Below are positions 20,252-28,299 of a stretch of DNA of 64,000 nt, piece by piece; position 1 is the first letter of the stretch; each line of letters opens with the position of its first letter. The DNA comes from CAZYTM01 sp964649725. Its GTDB lineage: Bacteria > Desulfobacterota > Desulfuromonadia > Geobacterales > Geobacteraceae. The translations under genes were made by a program, and so were the position numbers. The notes beneath the pieces are model-generated. The model did not search any database and was not told where the DNA came from. It was given only the letters and a program-made list of their open reading frames with translations. Location: positions 558,001-622,000 of the forward strand of contig CAZYTM010000001.1 of assembly GCA_964649725.1 (NCBI GenBank), in the 5' to 3' direction.

Positions 20252-20715
20252 GCACGCCCACCCAGCTACCTGATTATAATCTGACAAATCGATATTTTGA
20301 GCGAGGATGATTCCTTCTCTTTGCCACTATTTCAAGCCGGAATTGATGTGAAATAAAGTTTCGTCGACCGTGCCGAGCGGGGAGCAGGGAGCTGTATTCT
20401 GCTATGAAGGTGACCGCCAATGGGCATCAATCAGTCGGAGCCCCGATAACCGTTCGGGGCTCCATGTCTTTCGTATGCGTCCCGGCAGTATCGAGTCAAA
20501 TTTCCTTCATTTGCTTACGGTTTTGTGGTACACAATTCAGTACACAACTAACGAATTGTGTACAATTGAGACGGGCGGATAAAGAAGAAAAAAATGCGTA
20601 AAATCGGTGGGATGTCAAAAAATGGGGTTCGTCCCCGTTCATCTCCACCAATATCATGACAAATGGCTTACGATACTTGATATCGTAAGCCATTTCATTT
20701 TTTGTTCAGACTTAA
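20252..20715. other. Intergenic region with several inverted repeats
   Basis: No convincing gene. Three structures are visible: a 10-bp hairpin GGAGCCCCGA/TCGGGGCTCC (20437-20463); an inverted repeat TACACAATTC/GAATTGTGTA near 20530-20563 with extra TACACAA copies, operator-like; and a 15-bp perfect hairpin AAATGGCTTACGATA/TATCGTAAGCCATTT (20661-20695) followed by CATTTTTTG on the plus strand. The last sits directly behind the stop of the minus-strand phosphopantetheinyl transferase gene and may terminate transcription from either side. I could not match the 20340-20463 segment to a known riboswitch or small RNA. Confidence 0.5.
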
Positions 20716-21453
20716 TCAGGAGGAGGTCATTAGGAAATTGTTTGCAGGAAAGTATTGAATTATTGGCAATTTCCCCTCAATGGCAAGGGCTCCATTATAT
20801 CCAGGCGGGACTGCTATGTCGGTAATAGACCACCGGGAAGTTTCGGTTAGAGTGAATTGGTGGTCCAGTAGCGCTGGCGGCTGGTCTGGGAGAAGTGAGA
20901 CTGAGAAAGTGTCGGCTGGCAATGTGAACCCGCTGCCAATTCCTTTCAAAAAAGCTTCTTTGCGCGTCCAGCAACGGTAGAATGCTGCCAGTTGCTGTTC
21001 AGCTGGCAAGCTGAATAGGTCGCCCAACTCTCTTTTAGAAAAGTAGTTTTCTGCTATCTTGTTATAACTCAGCTCATCATTTTTCAACTCCAGGTCAATT
21101 CCAAGTTCGCTATAAGTGGTAACAGCAAGAACTGATAAACTATCTGTGTGAGAAAGATTGAAACGGATAGCTACATCGGCCTTGGTATTGGCAAGAAAAG
21201 GTTTGCCATGAGGTCCAGTCGACAAATCAAGCTTTGCCGGAGCTTCATGTAGATAGCCAGCCAGGGTTTCACGAAGGATTCCGCGTGCGGCAATGAAACG
21301 TCTGCCAAGAAGCTGGTTAATCAGTGAATCGGCTCGATTTAGCTCTGCAGATGAGAGCATGTTTTTATAGCGAATTAAATCTGCTGCATCGATGTCAAGC
21401 GAGGCAAATCTTATATGGACCTCTCCTCTACTTGGCAGGGGATAAAGGTTCAT
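20716..21453 (-). CDS. 4'-phosphopantetheinyl transferase, Sfp type
   Basis: Transfers the phosphopantetheine arm of CoA onto a carrier-protein serine. About 245 aa. Family motifs are present: GRRFIAARGILRETL near the start, FNLSHTDSLSVLAV, LGIDLE (metal-binding Asp and Glu) and CWTRKEAFLKGIGSGF. The start at 21453 is chosen because its ATG overlaps the TGA of oleD (ATGA) with GAGGGGGAAG just upstream; a start at 21474 is possible. It is the last gene of an overlapping oleC-oleD unit, suggesting a carrier protein linked to that pathway or simple co-transcription. Its length and motifs fit the Sfp rather than the AcpS class. Confidence 0.88.
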   Translation of the reverse strand: MNLYPLPSRGEVHIRFASLDIDAADLIRYKNMLSSAELNRADSLINQLLGRRFIAARGILRETLAGYLHEAPAKLDLSTGPHGKPFLANTKADVAIRFNLSHTDSLSVLAVTTYSELGIDLELKNDELSYNKIAENYFSKRELGDLFSLPAEQQLAAFYRCWTRKEAFLKGIGSGFTLPADTFSVSLLPDQPPALLDHQFTLTETSRWSITDIAVPPGYNGALAIEGKLPIIQYFPANNFLMTSS

Positions 21454-22445
21454 CTTCCCCCTCGGGCAAACCATTCCTGCAAACGTTGCAACCCCTCATC
21501 TATCGAGACTTGCGGTTCATAACCGAAATCGTGTCTGGCCGCACTGATATTGAACCAGTGGGAGGTGGCGAGCTCTCGGGCAACAAAACGGGTCATAGGG
21601 GGCTCACTCCGCAGAGGGAGAATATCCCAGAATTTTTCGCAGATGGCGCCAATGATGTAGGCTGCGCCCGGCGAGATGCAATGCTTGACCGGTGGCAGAC
21701 CGGCAGCGGCTAGAATATTATTGACCATATCCCAGAGGGGTAGAGGCTCTCCGTTGGAGATGAAATAGGGCTTGCCAGCCAATACCGCCCCAGGGGCAAG
21801 CCGATCTGCAGCTAGCAGGTGAGCATGGGCAGCATTGTCGATATAAACCGTATCCACCAGACAGGGATGGTTACCGATACGTCGCAGCTTTCCCGCCCGC
21901 CCTTTGGCTACGATGCGCGGTACCAGATGATTGTCCCCCGGGCCCCAGATCAGGTGTGGTCGGAGCGCTACAGTGGCAATTGTCGCTGAGTTGGCTGCCA
22001 GAACCTGCTGCTCGGCCATTGCTTTGGTTTTAGGGTAGTGCGCCTCATAATGGACCGGATAGGGGAGCGATTCGTCAGCTCCGGCAATGTCACTCCCGTC
22101 GAAGACAACACTTGGTGAGCTGGTGTAGACCAGTCGACCGACCCCCTGTTGATTGCAGGCAGCCAGGACGTTGCAGGTGCCGATAAAGTTGGGCTGGTAG
22201 TATTCGTTGAAGCTTCCCCATATTCCAGCCTTGGCCGCCACATGGAAGACTATGTCACAATTGGCAACTGCCCGATTAAGAGCAGTCAGGTCGGTCAGGT
22301 CACCATGGTGCTGCTCGACGCCGAGTCGGGCAAGCTCAGTGTAATTACCGCGCGAGTAGCTACGTACTGTATCTCCTCTGGACAACAACTGGCGGACGAT
22401 TGCGCTGCCAAGAAAACCGCCGCCGCCAGTTACCAGCGCCTTCAA
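21450..22445 (-). CDS. oleD: 2-alkyl-3-oxoalkanoate reductase OleD
   Basis: 331 aa, short-chain dehydrogenase of the 3-beta-HSD/epimerase type. The N-terminus has the Rossmann motif GGGGFLGSAI, and the YxxxK pair is in HYPKTKAMAEQ. RPHLIWGPGDNHLVP and the C-terminal SEPPMTRFVARELATSHWF are typical of OleD. OleD reduces the beta-keto acid made by OleA to a beta-hydroxy acid, which OleC closes to a beta-lactone on the way to long-chain olefins. Its ATG overlaps the oleC stop by 4 bases, and it overlaps the downstream phosphopantetheinyl transferase gene. Neither oleA nor oleB lies in this window. Confidence 0.85.
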   Translation of the reverse strand: MKALVTGGGGFLGSAIVRQLLSRGDTVRSYSRGNYTELARLGVEQHHGDLTDLTALNRAVANCDIVFHVAAKAGIWGSFNEYYQPNFIGTCNVLAACNQQGVGRLVYTSSPSVVFDGSDIAGADESLPYPVHYEAHYPKTKAMAEQQVLAANSATIATVALRPHLIWGPGDNHLVPRIVAKGRAGKLRRIGNHPCLVDTVYIDNAAHAHLLAADRLAPGAVLAGKPYFISNGEPLPLWDMVNNILAAAGLPPVKHCISPGAAYIIGAICEKFWDILPLRSEPPMTRFVARELATSHWFNISAARHDFGYEPQVSIDEGLQRLQEWFARGGR

Positions 22446-24076
22446 GTTAACCGCCTTGCGGCCCAGCGGGCAAGTTTTTCCCTGAAAATTTTGGCATTGT
22501 GGCGGATGTCTACCGGGAAGGCTGGATGAAAGAGGATAGTGTTGATCGACTGGGTATGCAGATGCGCCGCGCCAATGGCCAAGAGCTCTTTCCGGACGCT
22601 CTCCTGATCGGCCTTGACCCCCTTCTCCAGTTCAACGCAAAGGACCGGCCGCTGTTCTCCAGGTGGGCCGATGCCGACCAGGGCAGTGCGGAAAACGAGC
22701 GGATGGGTATTGAAGACCGCCTCACAGGGGATGGTGAAGTGAGTCTCAGTACTGGTGATAATCCGCTGCGATTTGCGGCCGCAGAACCATACCCTACCAG
22801 TCTCATCGATCCCCCCCAGATCGCCCATACGGTGAAAGAAAGAGTCGTTAGCCGGGTCTGCAATCTTGGCAAGTTGGTCGGCCGCGGGACGGTTGAAGTA
22901 GTTGCGGGTCACCTGCCCTCCTTGCACCACCAACTCACCGATCGCTCCTTCTGGCAATCTTAGTGAATCGTCCCAACAGGTGATCGGTTCGTCGCTGATA
23001 GCGATAACCTCCAGCCGTATTCCGGCTACTGGAAGGCCGATGCAGACGCCACCACCGGCTTCGGTTATCTGTCTGGTGGCGCCGAGAATTTCGCTACTCC
23101 CTATGGAACAGACCGGCAGAGCTTCGGTGGCGCCGTATGGGGTGAAGATCTCCACCTCTGGTGCCAGCATCTGGCTGAACTTTTCCAGGACTGCTGCAGG
23201 TACCGGTGCACCGGCAGAGATAACCCGCCGCAGTGTCGGCAACTTGACACCCCGTTCAGCACCGAAGCGACCGACACGGTGGAGCAGGGCTGGAGAGCCG
23301 AACATGGTGGTTACGTGGTACTCCTGGATGGCAGCGATGATGTTGCGCGGCGTGACTGCGCCGGGGCGGGTGAAATCCATATGCGGAATCACTGCAGTCA
23401 TACCTAGGGCCGGGGCAAAGAGGGCAAAGAGGGGGAAGGTGGGGAGATCGATTTCCCCTGGTTCGATCCCATAGACCTGCTTCAGTGCCGCCACTTGAGC
23501 GGCAAAATTGCCGTGGCTGTATATCGCCCCCTTGGGCGGGCCGGTGCTGCCGCTGGTAAAGAGGATGGCAGCGGTGTCGTCCGGCTCTGTAGTGGCAGGA
23601 CGGAACGGCAGTTCCTGATGCTCGGCCAGCATCCTGGCAAGAGTGGTCCCCTCCCAGAAGAGACGGTGGCCGACGGTTATAAATATTCGCAGGGTCGGTT
23701 TGCCCCAGCCGAACAGCAGCCTGGCCAGGTGGGCCTTTGTGATACCGATGAAGGCTTGCGGTTCAGCCTCGGCCAGGCACTGGCGGAGGTTTTTTACCCC
23801 CATGCCAGGATCTATAAGGACCGGTATGGCACCAACCTTGAAAAGGGCGAAGGTGATGGCAAAGAGTTCAGGACTGGGTGGTACCATCAGCACAGTCCGA
23901 ACCCCGCGACCTATACCGTTTGCCACCAGACCGTGGGCAATCCGGTCGGTGAGGGAGTCGAGTTCCTGAAAAGAGAGGCGGCGGTTGCGGCGAGGGAAGA
24001 TAATCGCCGGGGTATCTGGCTGGCGACGGGCCATTTCCGGCAGATAGGCGGCTATGTTGACGATATTGGGTGTCAT
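22442..24076 (-). CDS. oleC: Olefin beta-lactone synthetase OleC
   Basis: 544 aa, member of the AMP-forming acyl-CoA synthetase (ANL) superfamily. The AMP-binding loop LFTSGSTGPPKGAIYSH and the adenylate motif FTPYGATEALPV are clear, and MGDLGGIDETGRVWFCGRKSQ marks the hinge region. The SGAPVPAAVLE stretch and HFTIPCEAVFNTHP tail, together with an overlapping oleD, favour OleC over a general fatty-acid ligase. It adenylates a 2-alkyl-3-hydroxyalkanoate and closes it to a beta-lactone. It is the first gene of the minus-strand unit; the ribosome site before the ATG is weak and I could not define a promoter in the 225 bases upstream. Confidence 0.85.
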   Translation of the reverse strand: MTPNIVNIAAYLPEMARRQPDTPAIIFPRRNRRLSFQELDSLTDRIAHGLVANGIGRGVRTVLMVPPSPELFAITFALFKVGAIPVLIDPGMGVKNLRQCLAEAEPQAFIGITKAHLARLLFGWGKPTLRIFITVGHRLFWEGTTLARMLAEHQELPFRPATTEPDDTAAILFTSGSTGPPKGAIYSHGNFAAQVAALKQVYGIEPGEIDLPTFPLFALFAPALGMTAVIPHMDFTRPGAVTPRNIIAAIQEYHVTTMFGSPALLHRVGRFGAERGVKLPTLRRVISAGAPVPAAVLEKFSQMLAPEVEIFTPYGATEALPVCSIGSSEILGATRQITEAGGGVCIGLPVAGIRLEVIAISDEPITCWDDSLRLPEGAIGELVVQGGQVTRNYFNRPAADQLAKIADPANDSFFHRMGDLGGIDETGRVWFCGRKSQRIITSTETHFTIPCEAVFNTHPLVFRTALVGIGPPGEQRPVLCVELEKGVKADQESVRKELLAIGAAHLHTQSINTILFHPAFPVDIRHNAKIFREKLARWAARRLT

Positions 24077-24301
24077 TTCACTATAGTCCCATATTTCAAG
24101 ACAATAAGATTTCGGCAGAACAAAGTATCTTTGCCAATGGGAATGCTGCTGGGCGGAAGCTCGAAATTTGCATTATTGAGGTGACAGGTCATTTGCTAAT
24201 TATCTTTTCCCGCATCTTGACTGAGCAGACGATAAGATTTTCCTCTATTAGAAGTTTCCGGATGGACAAAGTCTAGCGAAAAGGGTGACGGCAGCAAACT
24301 G

Positions 24302-25081
24302 CTAGTAGTATTCGGGCTTACGGTCTTTGAAACAGGGAATCTGCTCTCTCCATTTTGTCATGGTGGAGAAGTCGATCTCAGCTATGAATTCGCCATTTGC
24401 ATATCCACCTTCGGCAAGCATCTCTCCTTTCGGACCAAATATAAGACTGGCGCCGAAAAAATCGAGTTTCCCCTGAATGCCGCAGCAGTTGGCAGCAACG
24501 ACAAAAAGTTGATTCTCGATAGCTCTCGCCTTGAGTAAAGCACGCCAGTGCTCTTCCCTTGGCTTCGGCCATTCTGCCGGGACAACGATGATTTCGGTCC
24601 CTTCCAATGCCAGGCGGCGGGCAAGTTCAGGAAAACGAAGGTCATAACAGATAAAAACACCTATCCTGCCGATATGGGTGTCGACAACAAGCCAGGAATC
24701 GCCGCCATGTAATGAACGGTCTTCCCCCATCAGGGAGAAAAGATGAATTTTGCGATATTTGCCGAGCAACCGGCCACTATCCAATATATAGGCGGTGTTG
24801 CAGACCTTGTCATCGTGGGGTTCGGGGAGGCTTCCGACAATGACCAGCTGATGTTCAGCCGAGAGCCTTTTCAATTCTTCAACGACCTCCGGGGTTCGTA
24901 ACGCAAGCTCATTTAAGCGTGGATAATCGTAACCTGTTGACCACATCTCCGGCAGTACTGCCAGTTTGCACCCCTGTGCAGCAACACGGGCCAGCGCATT
25001 GCGGACATATTCCAGATTGGCTTCGACGTCGCCCAATTGTATATTAAATTGAACTGTAGCAGCCTTGATAGTTCTGGACAT
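24302..25081 (-). CDS. Carbon-nitrogen hydrolase (nitrilase/omega-amidase family)
   Basis: About 259 aa, close to the family norm. The Glu-Lys-Cys triad is visible: LPEMWSTGYD (Glu), GKYRKIHLFS (Lys) and GVFICYDLRFPE (Cys). The pattern resembles plant and bacterial omega-amidases, which hydrolyse alpha-ketoglutaramate or alpha-ketosuccinamate, but the substrate cannot be fixed from sequence. ATG at 25081 follows a GGGGGGAG ribosome site; a GTG lies one codon earlier. It is separated from oleC by 225 bases and so may be transcribed with it or independently. Confidence 0.85.
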   Translation of the reverse strand: MSRTIKAATVQFNIQLGDVEANLEYVRNALARVAAQGCKLAVLPEMWSTGYDYPRLNELALRTPEVVEELKRLSAEHQLVIVGSLPEPHDDKVCNTAYILDSGRLLGKYRKIHLFSLMGEDRSLHGGDSWLVVDTHIGRIGVFICYDLRFPELARRLALEGTEIIVVPAEWPKPREEHWRALLKARAIENQLFVVAANCCGIQGKLDFFGASLIFGPKGEMLAEGGYANGEFIAEIDFSTMTKWREQIPCFKDRKPEYY

Positions 25082-25267
25082 CACTCCCCCCCATCACAGC
25101 AGTAAATATATTCTGCGTAGTTTACTCGCTGGCAGCAGACATTTCAACATTCTATTTATGTTTCCGGTCTTGAAATGAGAAAACAATATAATCAGATCCG
25201 GAGTTTCCGGATGTAAACTGTTATTTGTCTTGGACAATTCTCCTCTTTCTGGATTACTATTATTACC

Positions 25268-26413
25268 ATGGACATAGCGCTCTATCTGCATATTCCCTTC
25301 TGTTTCAGCAAATGTCTTTACTGTGATTTCAGTTCTGAGGCTGGGAGCAGCAGAGAGGTGATGGCGGGATATGTGGAACTACTGGCAGAGGAGATGACAT
25401 TACGGGCAGCGACGTTATCTCAACCGATCTGCGCAGCTACCTGCTATATCGGCGGTGGGACCCCTTCTCTGCTGGCAGCAGAAGAGATTGCCCAGTTACT
25501 TTCAGTGGCTAAGAGTTGCTATCATCTGCTGCCAGATGCGGAAGTGACGCTGGAAGCAAATCCCGGCACTATCACCCCTTTGTTGCTGGAGGGGTGGTTG
25601 GCAGCGGGTGTCAACCGCCTTTCCCTTGGAGTACAGTCTCTGCAAGACCGATTTCTGCAAACTCTTGGGCGGGGACATAATGCCGAACAGGCACGAACTT
25701 CCTTTGCCATGGCGCGGTGCGCCGGGTTTACCAACATCGGCATTGATCTGATTCATTCCATCCCTGGGGAGACCCCACAAATTTGGCACGACGACCTCAA
25801 ACAGGCCATGGAGTTGTCGCCTGACCATATCTCGGTTTACCCCCTCAGCCTGGAAGAGGGGACACCTTTACAGCAGCAGGTCCAGCAGGGAGAGTTGGTG
25901 CTGCCAGGGGAGGAAGATGCCTTGCAGATGTTCAGGGATACCGCTTCTCTGCTTGTAGAGGGGGGGTATGAACATTATGAGATCGCCAATTTTGCCCGCC
26001 CAGGCTTTCGTTCCAGGCACAATCAGGTCTACTGGCAAAGGAGTAGCTATATAGGCTTTGGCGTTAACGCGCACTCCTTTGTCCCCTTGCCGGGATGGGG
26101 GTCACGCTGGCATAATGTCGAATCTCTTAATAGTTACATCGGATTGCTGCGGCAAGGGACCCTGCCGGAAGAGGGTTTCATACAGCTCAGTCAGCAGGAT
26201 GCCATGGCAGAATGGCTGTTTTTAGGGCTGCGGTTGCTGGAGGGGGTGTCACCAGACAAGTTTCGGGAGGAATTCGGAGTTGCTCTGGAGATTGCCTACC
26301 CTGGAGTTGTTTCCCGTCTGGTCAAGGCAGGGCTGCTTGTTGGAGGGGAAAGGGTGCGCCTCACCGGACGGGGTCTTGAGCTGGCCAATGAGGTGTTTCG
26401 CAGCTTCATCTAA
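25268..26413 (+). CDS. hemW: HemW-type radical SAM protein
   Basis: 381 aa. The radical SAM cluster motif CFSKCLYC (CxxxCxxC) is at residues about 12-19, with YIGGGTPSLL and LSLGVQSLQDRFLQTLGRGH after it. The HNQVYW motif marks the HemW/HemN-like branch; HemW is a heme chaperone rather than the oxygen-independent coproporphyrinogen oxidase itself, and older annotations use the latter name. The C-terminal HemN-type domain is present. It lies directly upstream of hrcA, a common arrangement. The ribosome site before ATG 25268 is poor. Confidence 0.88.
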   Translation: MDIALYLHIPFCFSKCLYCDFSSEAGSSREVMAGYVELLAEEMTLRAATLSQPICAATCYIGGGTPSLLAAEEIAQLLSVAKSCYHLLPDAEVTLEANPGTITPLLLEGWLAAGVNRLSLGVQSLQDRFLQTLGRGHNAEQARTSFAMARCAGFTNIGIDLIHSIPGETPQIWHDDLKQAMELSPDHISVYPLSLEEGTPLQQQVQQGELVLPGEEDALQMFRDTASLLVEGGYEHYEIANFARPGFRSRHNQVYWQRSSYIGFGVNAHSFVPLPGWGSRWHNVESLNSYIGLLRQGTLPEEGFIQLSQQDAMAEWLFLGLRLLEGVSPDKFREEFGVALEIAYPGVVSRLVKAGLLVGGERVRLTGRGLELANEVFRSFI

Positions 26414-26461
26414 ACCTTAAGGGTTGATAGCAAATTGCTCGGTAGAAAAAGGGGAATTCCC

Positions 26462-26490
26462 TTGACAAAACCGTCAGTAGTTATTAACTT
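26462..26490 (+). promoter_or_regulatory. Sigma-70 promoter of the hrcA-dnaJ operon
   Basis: TTGACA at 26462-26467, a 17-base spacer and TAACTT at 26485-26490. The CIRCE operator starts 10 bases downstream, the usual spacing for HrcA repression of a housekeeping promoter. Confidence 0.65.
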
Positions 26491-26500
26491 GAAGTTATGA

Positions 26501-26527
26501 TTAGCACTCGAAAAGCAGGAGTGCTAA
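26501..26527 (+). promoter_or_regulatory. CIRCE operator (HrcA binding site)
   Basis: Perfect consensus inverted repeat TTAGCACTC, nine bases, GAGTGCTAA. It lies between the promoter and hrcA, so HrcA should repress its own gene together with grpE, dnaK and dnaJ until heat or misfolded protein titrates GroE. Confidence 0.97.
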
Positions 26528-26545
26528 TCTCGTTTTGGAGCAGGT

Positions 26546-27574
26546 ATGGAAACATTGACAGATCGAAGCAAAAAGATTCTTGAGGCGATCATAGAGGACT
26601 ATATCGTCACTGCGGAACCGGTGGGGAGTCGTACCATTACCCGCCGGCACGGGGTTTCGCTCTCTCCGGCCACAGTGCGCAACGTCATGGCCGATCTGGA
26701 AGAGATGGGTTTTCTTGCCTCGCCTCATACCTCTGCCGGTCGAGTGCCGACTGACAAGGCTTACCGCCTCTATGTCGATTCACTTCTCTCGGTACGGAGG
26801 ATCGCCAGGGATGAAAGGCATGAAATTCATAGACACTGCCAGCTGACCGGCAAGGATATCGGTGAGGTTCTTAAGGAGACGAGCCGTCTGCTGTCAAGTA
26901 TGTCACACTATATGGGGATTGTAGCTGCACCTCGTTTTACAGCTACCATCTTGCGCCACATCGAGTTTGTCAAGCTTAGCGGTCGGCGAATACTGGTAAT
27001 TCTGGTGGCCCAAAATGGCATTGTGCAGAACAAGATAGTCAAGGCTGACGAAGAATTTTCTACCGACGACCTGGTCCGGATGACCAATTATCTGAATGAA
27101 CTGCTGCAGGGGCTATCCATCACAGAGGTCAGGGCACGTCTCCTGGCCGAGATGGAGAACGAGAAAAATCGATACGATGCCTTGCTGGGCAAGGCACTTC
27201 ATCTCTCAGAACAGACACTTGCCGGAGATGACGCCGAGGTATTTATTGAAGGGCAAGCCAATATTCTGGAGCAACCGGAATTTGCCGATGTGGTGAAGAT
27301 GAAGGAGATGTTTCGCACCTTTTCCGAGAAAGGTGTGTTGGTCAATTTACTTGACCGTTGCATGGATGCACATGGAATAAATATCTTTATCGGTTCTGAA
27401 TCACACCTTAATCAGATGAACGGTTTGAGTCTCATCACCTCTACCTATATGTCCGGCAAAAATACCGTCGGTGTCCTTGGGGTCATCGGCCCTACCAGAA
27501 TGGGTTATGCCAAGGTCATCCCAATTGTTGATTACACCGCCAGACTTGTTAGCCGGATGCTGGAAGTTTCTTAG
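26546..27574 (+). CDS. hrcA: Heat-inducible transcription repressor HrcA
   Basis: 342 aa, normal length. An N-terminal winged helix (SKKILEAIIEDYIVTAEPVG, then RRHGVSLSPATVRNVMADLE) recognises CIRCE. It is followed by LEEMGFLASPHTSAGRVPTD, a family signature, and a GAF-like dimerisation region ending with GVLGVIGPTRMGYAKVIPIV. GGAGCAGGT precedes the ATG. It is the first gene of the CIRCE-controlled set and 41 bases ahead of grpE, so it is autoregulated. Confidence 0.97.
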   Translation: METLTDRSKKILEAIIEDYIVTAEPVGSRTITRRHGVSLSPATVRNVMADLEEMGFLASPHTSAGRVPTDKAYRLYVDSLLSVRRIARDERHEIHRHCQLTGKDIGEVLKETSRLLSSMSHYMGIVAAPRFTATILRHIEFVKLSGRRILVILVAQNGIVQNKIVKADEEFSTDDLVRMTNYLNELLQGLSITEVRARLLAEMENEKNRYDALLGKALHLSEQTLAGDDAEVFIEGQANILEQPEFADVVKMKEMFRTFSEKGVLVNLLDRCMDAHGINIFIGSESHLNQMNGLSLITSTYMSGKNTVGVLGVIGPTRMGYAKVIPIVDYTARLVSRMLEVS

Positions 27575-27615
27575 TTTATGCGATTTATTAATTAAAGAAT
27601 GAAGGAGTATCGGCT

Positions 27616-28218
27616 GTGGAAAAGAAGATGCATGGGACTCATAAGGACGGTGAGGAAAGCAATCATGCCCCTCAGGGGGACCTTACTGCAGAGGCAGGAG
27701 ATAAATCTCTGGATGATGCTGCCGGAGTTGACAAGATAGAGCAATTGACAGCAGCATTGGCAGCCAGAGAGGCAGAAGCGGCAGGTAACTGGGATAAATA
27801 TGTTCGCGAGCGGGCTGACCTGGAAAATTATCGAAAGCGGGTCCAGAAAGAGAAGGAAGAAATTCTCAAGTATGGGAATGAATCGATTCTGCAGGAGATA
27901 CTGCCGGTTCTTGACAACATGGAGAGAGCGCTGGCACATGCTTGCGAAGAGAGCCATAATGCAGTAATCGAAGGTGTCAGGATGACATACACCATGCTGC
28001 TTGGCACACTGAAAAAATTTGGCGTAACCCCTATCGAAACCGCTAGTGGCACCCCCTTTGATCCTGCCTTTCATCAAGCCATGTGTCAGGTGGAATCAGC
28101 TGAACTCCCTGCCAACAGTATAGTCGAAGAGTTCCAGCGCGGCTATCTCCTTAATGACAGGTTGCTCCGGCCGGCCATGGTATCGGTCGCTATTGCAATG
28201 AAAAATGGTGACGAATAA
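27616..28218 (+). CDS. grpE: Nucleotide exchange factor GrpE
   Basis: 200 aa. It releases ADP from DnaK. The N-terminus is acidic and helical, followed by the dimerising coiled coil with YVRERADLENYRKRVQKEKE and a C-terminal beta domain with FDPAFHQAM and EEFQRGYLLNDRLLRPAMV, all diagnostic. The start is a GTG with GAAGGAG 8 nt upstream; an in-frame ATG four codons later is the alternative. Positioned between hrcA and dnaK in the CIRCE operon. Confidence 0.96.
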   Translation: MEKKMHGTHKDGEESNHAPQGDLTAEAGDKSLDDAAGVDKIEQLTAALAAREAEAAGNWDKYVRERADLENYRKRVQKEKEEILKYGNESILQEILPVLDNMERALAHACEESHNAVIEGVRMTYTMLLGTLKKFGVTPIETASGTPFDPAFHQAMCQVESAELPANSIVEEFQRGYLLNDRLLRPAMVSVAIAMKNGDE

Positions 28219-28299
28219 ATTATTTTTATCGACCCCTTGTTTTTTTGCCTGGGGATGAATAGTTTTACACTAGATAATTGACAAGGAGGAGTATTTATA

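Noticed and set aside
20370..20601. Two overlapping open frames of 65-70 codons in the gap before the phosphopantetheinyl transferase gene
   Set aside because: They run through strong hairpins and an operator-like palindrome, lack ribosome sites and show no protein-like composition.
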